64,000 nucleotides of DNA, taken from NCBI RefSeq assembly GCF_000300005.1, contig NC_018691.1:3968001-4032000 (forward strand), given 5' to 3'. Numbering within the stretch: the stretch's first letter is position 1; each line of letters begins with the position of its first letter. The notes below the pieces were generated by a model that saw only the letters and a program-made list of their open reading frames with translations, was not told where the DNA came from and did no database searches. A program made the position numbers and the translations under genes. Positions 28,560 to 35,766 of this stretch are shown one piece after another. This DNA is from Alloalcanivorax dieselolei B5. Its GTDB lineage: Bacteria > Pseudomonadota > Gammaproteobacteria > Pseudomonadales > Alcanivoracaceae.

Positions 28560-30013
28560 GTTGGGAAACCGTTATCGGCCTGGAAGTGCACGTGCAACTG
28601 GCCACCGTCTCCAAACTGTTCTCCGCCAGCAGCACCCGCACCGGCGACGAACCGAACAGCAACGCCAGTCTGATTGATCTGGCCATGCCCGGCACTCTGC
28701 CGGTGGTCAACCGTGAAGCAATCCGCCACGCAATCCGCTTCGGCCTGGCCATTGACGCGGAAATCGGCCGCCGGTCCGTGTTCGAGCGGAAAAATTATTT
28801 TTACCCGGATTTGCCCAAGGGCTATCAGACCACCCAACTGGCCGAGCCCATCGTCGGCGCCGGCGTGGTCGAGCTGCAACTGGAGGACGGTACTCGCAAG
28901 AGCGTGCGCATTCACCACGCCCACCTGGAGGAAGACGCCGGCAAATCGCTGCATGAAGCGTTCTCCGACGAAACCGGGCGGGCCATGACCGGCATCGACC
29001 TGAACCGGGCCGGCACGCCGCTGATCGAGATCGTCTCCGAACCGGACATGAGCAACGCGGAAGAAGCCGTGGCCTTCGCCCGCAAGTTGCACGCCATCGT
29101 CACCTCCCTGGGCATCAGCGACGGCGATATGTCCCAGGGCAACATGCGTTTCGATGTGAACATCTCCGTGCGCCGTCCCGGCGAACCGCTGGGTACGCGT
29201 ACCGAAACCAAGAACCTGAACTCGTTCCGGTTCATGGAAAAAGCCATCAAACTGGAAGTGGAACGGCAGATCGATGTGCTCGAGGACGGCGGCGAAGTGG
29301 TGCAGGAAACGCGCCTGTACAACGGCGAAACCAACACCGCCCGCGCCATGCGCAGCAAGGAAGACGCCAACGATTACCGCTACTTCCCCTGCCCGGACCT
29401 GTTGCCGGTGCTGGTCAGTGAAGAGGAAATCAACGAGCTGCGTGACGCGCTGCCGGAACTGCCGGACGCCCGCAAAGCGCGCTTCGTTGAAGCCTACGCG
29501 CTCTCCGAATACGACGCCGAACTGCTCTGCGCCGACCTCGCCACCGCCGCCTACTTCGAAGCGGCGGCCAAACAGGGCGGCGACGCCAAGCTGGCGGCCA
29601 ACTGGGTGATGGGAGAACTGACCGCGCGTCTCAACGCCGACGACATCGGCATCGCGCAAAGTCCGGTGAGCGCCGAACATCTTGGTGAACTGATCCAGCG
29701 CATCAAGGACGGCACTATCAGTTCCAAAATCGCCAAGCAGGTGTTTGACGCCTGCTGGGCCGGCGAGGGCAGCCCGGATCAAATCATCGAGAGCAAAGGC
29801 CTCAAGCAGATGAGCGACACCGGCGAGTTGGAAAAGATCGTCGATGACATCATCGCCAACCACCCGGCACAGGTAGAGGATTACCATGGCTCCGATGACG
29901 CCAAACGGAAGAAAAAGATCGGCTTCTTCGTCGGTCAGGCCATGAAGGCCACGCAGGGCAAGGCGAATCCCCAGCAACTGAACCAGTTGCTGCAACAAAA
30001 ACTGAACGGTTAA
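28556..30013 (+). CDS. gatB: Asp/Glu-tRNA amidotransferase subunit B
   Basis: GatB activates the mischarged aminoacyl-tRNA and receives ammonia from GatA. The 485-residue protein starts [13 protein letters not shown], has DLPKGYQ, the [17 protein letters not shown] and [12 protein letters not shown] blocks of the kinase-like cradle, and a C-terminal YqeY-type helical tail (about 330-485) ending in [12 protein letters not shown]. It completes a standard gatCAB operon. Confidence 0.97.
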   Translation: MSWETVIGLEVHVQLATVSKLFSASSTRTGDEPNSNASLIDLAMPGTLPVVNREAIRHAIRFGLAIDAEIGRRSVFERKNYFYPDLPKGYQTTQLAEPIVGAGVVELQLEDGTRKSVRIHHAHLEEDAGKSLHEAFSDETGRAMTGIDLNRAGTPLIEIVSEPDMSNAEEAVAFARKLHAIVTSLGISDGDMSQGNMRFDVNISVRRPGEPLGTRTETKNLNSFRFMEKAIKLEVERQIDVLEDGGEVVQETRLYNGETNTARAMRSKEDANDYRYFPCPDLLPVLVSEEEINELRDALPELPDARKARFVEAYALSEYDAELLCADLATAAYFEAAAKQGGDAKLAANWVMGELTARLNADDIGIAQSPVSAEHLGELIQRIKDGTISSKIAKQVFDACWAGEGSPDQIIESKGLKQMSDTGELEKIVDDIIANHPAQVEDYHGSDDAKRKKKIGFFVGQAMKATQGKANPQQLNQLLQQKLNG

Positions 30014-30042
30014 TCAAACCGTCACAGGAGCCGGTTTACGCT

Positions 30043-30061
30043 GCGGCCCGGGATGGGCCGC
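30043..30061. other. Short GC hairpin downstream of gatB
   Basis: A perfect 7-bp stem (30043-30049 with 30055-30061) and 5-nt loop lie 30 bp after the gatB stop. No T-run follows, so it is a weak or rho-assisted terminator at best. Confidence 0.35.
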
Positions 30062-30101
30062 CCCGGCGCCCGCACAACAACACGATAATAAGGAAATCAC
30101 C

Positions 30102-31634
30102 ATGGAAGGTTTTCGTCACGCCACACTATTGTCTGCTCTCGTCCTTCTTTCCTCGTGCGGAGGAGGTGGCGGTGGCGGTTCAAGCAGCCCGGCAACCACC
30201 TGGCAAGCCGGCCAGTTCGCCGACGCCGGACAATTCGCCAATCAGTGCCTCAGGCCACGCAGCGGCAACCAGTACCCCGATGTGGCGGGATCAGTGCTGG
30301 ATGAAAACAACTGGTTGCGCGCCTGGAGCCACGAGACCTACCTCTGGTACGACGAGATCCAGGATCGCAATCCCGGCAATTATGATAACCCGCTGGCTTA
30401 TTTCGACCTGTTGAAAACGGAAGCCATCACCGCCAGCGGCACGCCGAAGGATCAATTTCATTTCACCATGTCCAGTGACGAATGGAACGCGCAATCCCAA
30501 TCCGGCGTGGCACTGGGTTACGGCATGCAGTGGGTGATCGTCGATCCTTACCTGCCACGGGACGTGCGGGTGGCCTATCACGATCAGCAAGACCGCCCCG
30601 ACCTGCCGCCACGAGGCGCCCGGCTTTTGTCCGTCGACGGCGTCAGCATGGAATGGAGCAATGACGTGGATACGCTGAACGCGGGCTTGTTTCCCACCCG
30701 CGAAGACGAGCAACATGAGTTCGAGTTCGCATATCCCGATGACAGCCTGCATACCATCACACTCGCCGCCGAAACCATCACCTCCGAGCCGGTACAGAAA
30801 GTACAGGTGCTGACCAGCGCCGGCGGCAAACGGGTAGGCTACATGCTGTTCAACGACCACATCGCCACCGCAGAAAAAGCGCTACTGGAAGCGGTGGAGC
30901 AATTACAGCAAGGCAATGACATCGACGAACTGGTACTGGATCTGCGCTACAACGGCGGGGGCTATCTCGCGCTGGCCAGTCAGCTTTCATACATGATCGC
31001 CGGCCCTGCGCGGACCGCCGGTCAAGCTTTCGAGATCTCCCGGTTCAATGATCAGCATCCGCAAATCAACCCGGTCACTGACCAGCCCCTGACTCCGACG
31101 CCGTTCTACCACACCACCCTGGGCTTCTCGGTTCCGGCCAGCGAGCCATTGCCCAATCTGAACCTGTCGCGAGTGTTCGTACTCACCGGCGCCACCACCT
31201 GCTCCGCCAGTGAATCCATCATCAACGGGCTACGCGGTGTGGATGTGGAGGTGATTCAGATCGGCGATCGCACCTGCGGAAAACCCTACGGGTTCTATCC
31301 CACCGACAACTGCGGCACCACTTACTTCACGATCCAGTTCCAGGGCGTCAACGCCAAGGGCTTCGGCGATTACCCGGACGGCTTCGTGCCCGGCGCCGAC
31401 GACGGCCAGGCCGGAGTGCAGGGCTGCCAGGTGGCGGACGATTACGATCATGACCTCGGCGACATCAATGAAGCGCGCCTGGCCACGGCCCTGCACTACA
31501 TCGACACTGGATACTGCCCATCGCCGGTGAGCCGTCATGCCTTAGGCCGATCGTTGACCACGCCGCCCATCGACGATGGCCGTGTCCACAAGGCACCGTG
31601 GCGGGAAAACCGCATAATGACTCCGGCCCGGTGA
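30102..31634 (+). CDS. S41-family (C-terminal processing) peptidase lipoprotein
   Basis: The 510-residue product has a lipoprotein signal (lipobox LLSSC, Cys19) followed by a poly-glycine/serine linker. A PDZ-like part (about 150-230) precedes the S41 protease fold: LVLDLRYNGGG, then the catalytic pair Ser370 in TTCSASESI and Lys394 in RTCGKPYGF. S41 enzymes are Ser/Lys proteases that cut exported proteins, often near the C terminus. As a lipoprotein it would act at the periplasmic face of a membrane. An AAGGAA site precedes the ATG. A small lipoprotein gene follows after 4 bp. Confidence 0.82.
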   Translation: MEGFRHATLLSALVLLSSCGGGGGGGSSSPATTWQAGQFADAGQFANQCLRPRSGNQYPDVAGSVLDENNWLRAWSHETYLWYDEIQDRNPGNYDNPLAYFDLLKTEAITASGTPKDQFHFTMSSDEWNAQSQSGVALGYGMQWVIVDPYLPRDVRVAYHDQQDRPDLPPRGARLLSVDGVSMEWSNDVDTLNAGLFPTREDEQHEFEFAYPDDSLHTITLAAETITSEPVQKVQVLTSAGGKRVGYMLFNDHIATAEKALLEAVEQLQQGNDIDELVLDLRYNGGGYLALASQLSYMIAGPARTAGQAFEISRFNDQHPQINPVTDQPLTPTPFYHTTLGFSVPASEPLPNLNLSRVFVLTGATTCSASESIINGLRGVDVEVIQIGDRTCGKPYGFYPTDNCGTTYFTIQFQGVNAKGFGDYPDGFVPGADDGQAGVQGCQVADDYDHDLGDINEARLATALHYIDTGYCPSPVSRHALGRSLTTPPIDDGRVHKAPWRENRIMTPAR

Positions 31635-31638
31635 CACT

Positions 31639-32025
31639 ATGAGCCCTACGAAAACAGCACTGGCGCTGGGCACTCTGGTACTGCTCGGCGCCTGCCAGTC
31701 GCAACCGGCGGGCGGCGACACTCCGGCGCTGCTGTCCGGCACGGAAGCGGACCAAAAGGAACTGCGGGAAAAGATCCGGGACGCCCTGCCGGCGGACAAA
31801 CCGGTCCTGCTGGCCGATGACGCGCTCACGCGCGACAGCCTGCTGGTGATCGAGCGAGCTCCGCCTCGGGATCTGAGCCGCCCGCCCATCAATGGCCGGA
31901 ACCTGCAACGGCCGGAGACCTTCCGACTGTTGCTCAATAACCAACGCTGCTGGCTGGAACGGCTTGGCGACGGCAAACGATGGGAGATGGTGGAAGCCTC
32001 CTGCATCCCTGCCCCCGGCCGCTGA
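31639..32025 (+). CDS. Small lipoprotein of unknown function
   Basis: The 128-residue product has a lipoprotein signal with lipobox LLGAC (Cys19), a charged helical middle and a short C-terminal part with two cysteines (CWLERLGDGKRWEMVEASC) that may form a disulfide. I do not recognise a family. It lies 4 bp after the S41 protease gene and 22 bp before the crotonase gene, so these three are probably one transcript; it may be a partner or substrate of the protease. Confidence 0.65.
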   Translation: MSPTKTALALGTLVLLGACQSQPAGGDTPALLSGTEADQKELREKIRDALPADKPVLLADDALTRDSLLVIERAPPRDLSRPPINGRNLQRPETFRLLLNNQRCWLERLGDGKRWEMVEASCIPAPGR

Positions 32026-32047
32026 CCAGCGACAGGAGAACATCACC

Positions 32048-32863
32048 ATGACCGATATTTTTCGGGATCGCCTGACCCTGGACATCGCCGATCACATCGC
32101 CACCGTTACCCTGGCGCGGGCGGAAAAATACAATGGACTGGATCTGGAGATGCTTCAGGCTCTGGTCGATTGCGCGAAAAAGCTGAGGAAGAACCGCCAG
32201 GTGCGGGTGGTCATTCTAAAGGGGGATGGCAAAGCGTTCTGCGCCGGCCTGGATTTTGGCCGCGTCACCAGGACACCCATGAAGATGCTGCTCGCCTTCA
32301 CCCGTTTCGGCATCAAGAAAACCAACCTGTTCCAGCAAGCCTGCTGGGCCTGGCGGCAACTGCCGATACCGGTCATCGCGGTGACCCATGGCTACTGCTA
32401 CGGTGGCGGCCTGCAACTGGCGCTGGCGGCGGACTTCCGTATCGCCACGCCGGATTGCGAATTCTCGGTAATGGAAATCAAATGGGGGCTGATCCCGGAT
32501 ATGACCGGCACCGTCACCCTGCGCGAGCTGTTACCCCTGGACGTGGCCAAGGAACTGACCATGACCGGCCGCCGCTTCGACGCCCGTGAAGCGGAACGCC
32601 TGCACCTGGTCACCCGGGTGTCCGAGACGCCTGAGCAGGCCGCCCGGGAACTGGCCGAGGCACTGCTGGAACGGTCCCCGGACGCGGTCAGTGCCGCCAA
32701 GGCCTTGTTCCATGACACCTGGAATGCTCCGGAAGAACAGGCCTTTCTGCACGAATCCCGGCTGCAGTTCAAGCTGCTGCGCAGCCGTAATCAGCGCACC
32801 GCTATGAACGCCAATTTCAAGAAGGAAGCACCACGGTTCGGGCCACGGCAGCGGGATTATTGA
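32048..32863 (+). CDS. Crotonase-superfamily enzyme (enoyl-CoA hydratase/isomerase-like)
   Basis: The 271-residue protein has the crotonase fold with the CoA-binding oxyanion elements KAFCAGLDFG and GYCYGGGLQLALAAD. Of the catalytic acids, the first position of classical hydratases is Gln123 here (GGGLQ), while Glu143 (VMEIKWG) and Asp151 (LIPDMTG) are kept. Glu plus Asp at these sites recalls the dienoyl-CoA isomerase branch, but that branch also has an acid at the first site. It is probably an isomerase or hydratase of CoA thioesters with altered chemistry. The ATG at 32048 has an AGGAG site upstream. Confidence 0.78.
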   Translation: MTDIFRDRLTLDIADHIATVTLARAEKYNGLDLEMLQALVDCAKKLRKNRQVRVVILKGDGKAFCAGLDFGRVTRTPMKMLLAFTRFGIKKTNLFQQACWAWRQLPIPVIAVTHGYCYGGGLQLALAADFRIATPDCEFSVMEIKWGLIPDMTGTVTLRELLPLDVAKELTMTGRRFDAREAERLHLVTRVSETPEQAARELAEALLERSPDAVSAAKALFHDTWNAPEEQAFLHESRLQFKLLRSRNQRTAMNANFKKEAPRFGPRQRDY

Positions 32864-32876
32864 GTCTTTACGGCCA

Positions 32877-34634
32877 TCACACGGTGATTGACGTAGCCGC
32901 ACGTACGACAGCGTCCAGGACGAAACGGCGCACCTCTTCGCTTTCGTAACTGCCCTGGTGGTCGTGTCCCGATGTCACACACAACACTTTTGGGTTGGCC
33001 CGGGATACTCCGGCGGCGCCCTCGTTGGCGGGCACGGTGCCATCTCCCGCATCGGTGGGCGAGTCGATCTCGCATCGAACCCGTTCATTGAGCCCGTCAT
33101 CAATGCTACGCTTCGGGCGACCGCCCCAATTGAAGCTGACGGCCCAGTCGGCGGGGTCCCCCGCAATCGGCAAAGCCGGCCGTTCCTGCCAGGCCTGAGG
33201 CAGATTGCCCGGGCCGCCCCTCATGGCCTCCATTGGCGTTGCCACCCAAGTGACGGTACCCCAGATTCTGTATTCGCCATCCCGACCGTAATGCGCGTAA
33301 GTTTCGGGGTGAAACCCGGCGTTCCCCAAAACGGCATGATAGCCCTCCGCCTTGGCAAGCGCCTTGACATGATTGGGAAGTGCATCCGGCAACTGGGCAG
33401 GATTAAGCCAGTCCGGATTAATCGCGCGCCACCACTCTCGCCCCGCCCGATATATCTCGCCATAGGGATTGCCTGACTCCGGCAGGCTTTTCATGGTGCC
33501 ACCGGCGGCCGACTTTATAAAAAGCCAGGGGCGCCCCTGGTTGTACAAACGATTTGGAGCAAGCTCCAAGGGACCAGGAGCATGGGCCAGAACCGGTGTC
33601 GTCTCCCTTGCCGTCTCGCCCAGGACCTGGGCGGCCATGTACCCGGTGATCCCGCCGACAAACCCTTCTCCCTCTCCGAATCCGCCACCAACAAGCCGCT
33701 TATAGAACAACGCGGCGCCATCGGTCGGCATCACGCCATGAATAACAGCATGAATCTTGTCCCTCGCGCCCGCGAACTCGGAGGCCGCCCGCGCCACCAG
33801 CCCCCCCATCGAGTGCGTTACCAGAATGACTTTCTCGCAGACATGGCGGTCCTGGTACTGACTGATAATCGCCTCGATCCTCCGGGCGACATCGGCGCCG
33901 GAGTCCAGATTTGAATCCAGCCAGTTGTAACCCAAGGCATGGACAGGGAAATAAATATCGAGCAGTTTCCTGACCTGATCTTCCTGTAATTGACTCACGC
34001 TCCCGGTAGCGCCCGCCGGGGCGGTCCCTGACAACGACAGCAGCTCACTCAGTACCGCGTTGGGACTGCCTGACTCCATGGCCCCACCATTCAACCGTTC
34101 TTCAAGCCAGTCGACAAAAGGACCATATGAGTACCAACTGATCTGCCCCCATCCCCGTGCTCTTGCCTTGGCCAGTGCCAACCGGGATTGCTCGGTCCTC
34201 CCGCTCGGATAGTACCTTCTTCCCCTTGCGGTCTGGCGCCCGTCCCGACCCTCGACGATCTCCCCGCCATCGTCGACTTCCACGGATTCCTTGTTCAGCA
34301 ACAATTGTCTTTCCGCGGGCCCTCTGCCCAACCATGCAAAGGGGCCTTCGCTTCGACTGAACTTGGCCTCCCTGTCCACATCCCAGATTCGATCGCCGGC
34401 CTGTGCCAATCGTCGTCTGACCGGTTTCCCTCTGATAACCGCGTTCAGGTGAATATCCCGCTTGGCTCGCAGGTTGCTCCCCATCACTCCGGGCAGGAAG
34501 ACAATGGGCACGGCCACGGCCGGAGGCGCCACCACCTCATCCGCGGCCTCGTCGGATGCCGAGGACATGGCATGGGAAGATGAAGGAACCCCGTCCTCAT
34601 CAACGGAGGTTTGAATCCGGCGTGTCTCGACCAT
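32877..34634 (-). CDS. Type VI secretion lipase effector (Tle-type alpha/beta hydrolase)
   Basis: The 585-residue protein has an LCAT/PGAP1-like alpha/beta-hydrolase core: PIVFLPGVMGSNLR near residue 43, nucleophile Ser275 in VTHSMGGLVARA, an acidic candidate in DAGDGTVP and a histidine in SGHDHQG near the C terminus. The elbow is T-H-S-M-G rather than G-x-S-x-G. There is no signal peptide, as expected for a T6SS cargo. It sits behind vgrG and a lipoprotein of the Tli immunity type, so it is likely a phospholipase toxin delivered to the periplasm of rivals. Tle4/TplE is the closest class I can suggest. The ATG at 34634 is preferred over a TTG at 34643. Confidence 0.72.
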   Translation of the reverse strand: MVETRRIQTSVDEDGVPSSSHAMSSASDEAADEVVAPPAVAVPIVFLPGVMGSNLRAKRDIHLNAVIRGKPVRRRLAQAGDRIWDVDREAKFSRSEGPFAWLGRGPAERQLLLNKESVEVDDGGEIVEGRDGRQTARGRRYYPSGRTEQSRLALAKARARGWGQISWYSYGPFVDWLEERLNGGAMESGSPNAVLSELLSLSGTAPAGATGSVSQLQEDQVRKLLDIYFPVHALGYNWLDSNLDSGADVARRIEAIISQYQDRHVCEKVILVTHSMGGLVARAASEFAGARDKIHAVIHGVMPTDGAALFYKRLVGGGFGEGEGFVGGITGYMAAQVLGETARETTPVLAHAPGPLELAPNRLYNQGRPWLFIKSAAGGTMKSLPESGNPYGEIYRAGREWWRAINPDWLNPAQLPDALPNHVKALAKAEGYHAVLGNAGFHPETYAHYGRDGEYRIWGTVTWVATPMEAMRGGPGNLPQAWQERPALPIAGDPADWAVSFNWGGRPKRSIDDGLNERVRCEIDSPTDAGDGTVPANEGAAGVSRANPKVLCVTSGHDHQGSYESEEVRRFVLDAVVRAATSITV

Positions 34635-34683
34635 AATCAACAATCCCTGTTTTGAGAAAAAATCCGGAAAGCAACGGCTTCGA

Positions 34684-35736
34684 TCAGTACAGTTGGAATT
34701 TCGCGGACGTCAGCACCGCATCCCACAGGGCGAGCATCCTCTCCTCGGAAGAGCTGTCTTCACCGCTTTGCCTGGTGTTCATTTCCACCACCGCGCTCTG
34801 CTCAGTCAGCGCTTCATCCATCCATAAAAAGGTATAAAGCACCTGGCCATCATTCAGCTCTTTTTTCCAGACTGCCTCTCCCCCTTTTACCCCGCCGATC
34901 TCGCGCCTGCTCTCTCTGAGCACTTCAAATTCCCTGGGGTAGTCCGCCTCTTGTTTGATATCCGGGTCCGCCTGAGCCTGCTTCCGATATTTCTCTTGCT
35001 CCAGTTCCATGCTTCCCACCGCGGTAGCCAACCGCGGATCAATGCCTTCCGTTTCCGGAACAGCCTTGCCCCCGCCCAACCTGGCGTAGCTGACATACAG
35101 GTCCCAGCCCGGCTGTCCGGGCACGGACACCGTCACATCCGTTGCCACGCCTACGTCATCGGAGGTCAAGGAGGCCCCGTCAATGCAAAACCCTCCCGAT
35201 GCGGATTCATCACCGGGCTGCCGGGTGGAAAACTGTGAGAATATGCGGGCGAACCTGGCCAGATCCTCTTCCACCTGGCCGAAATGAGAGCCGGAATCCA
35301 GGTAATACCCTGTGCCTGAACCCTGACCACCTTCAACCCAAAAGTATCGGTCCATTTCCACCACCTCGGTTTGGAACGCGTCCTCCCGATACAGTAAAAT
35401 GGCGCCACTCTCTCCAAAGGTGCGAAACGCCACCAAGCGGTTCGCCTCGGAATGGTGGGGCAACGCGGCCACTTCGTTCTTTCTTGCCTGAACATAGTCC
35501 ATGAAGGCGTCTTTACTCAGCCCTTTCAGCCTCTTCAGATCGGCGCCATCCACCGTTGCGCTCCATGATTTCACGCCCTTTTCCGGCAGCCCAATACGCA
35601 TGTGCCCCACGCACTCAACGGTCAGGGGAATTTGATTCATAAGCGCATAGTCCTTGGTTTCACTTTCGGATGGGCCACAGCCGGCCAACAGCATCGTCAG
35701 CGCTATCACTACCAGTCCCAAAACAGACTTTCTCAC
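34684..35736 (-). CDS. Tli-type lipoprotein immunity to the lipase effector
   Basis: The 350-residue product is a lipoprotein (lipobox LLAGC, Cys20) with two beta-rich parts. Features such as VGHMRIGLPEKG near the N terminus and GEAVWKKELNDGQVLYTFLW and ALWDAVLTSAKF toward the C terminus resemble the two-domain Tli4 immunity family. A periplasmic lipoprotein is the expected location for protection against a phospholipase that acts in the periplasm. It lies between vgrG and the lipase gene, 30 and 49 bp away, so immunity is made before the toxin. Base composition looks more AT-rich than the flanking core genes. Confidence 0.65.
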   Translation of the reverse strand: MRKSVLGLVVIALTMLLAGCGPSESETKDYALMNQIPLTVECVGHMRIGLPEKGVKSWSATVDGADLKRLKGLSKDAFMDYVQARKNEVAALPHHSEANRLVAFRTFGESGAILLYREDAFQTEVVEMDRYFWVEGGQGSGTGYYLDSGSHFGQVEEDLARFARIFSQFSTRQPGDESASGGFCIDGASLTSDDVGVATDVTVSVPGQPGWDLYVSYARLGGGKAVPETEGIDPRLATAVGSMELEQEKYRKQAQADPDIKQEADYPREFEVLRESRREIGGVKGGEAVWKKELNDGQVLYTFLWMDEALTEQSAVVEMNTRQSGEDSSSEERMLALWDAVLTSAKFQLY

Positions 35737-35766
35737 AACGTCTCCGTACCGATCATATGGTTACCC

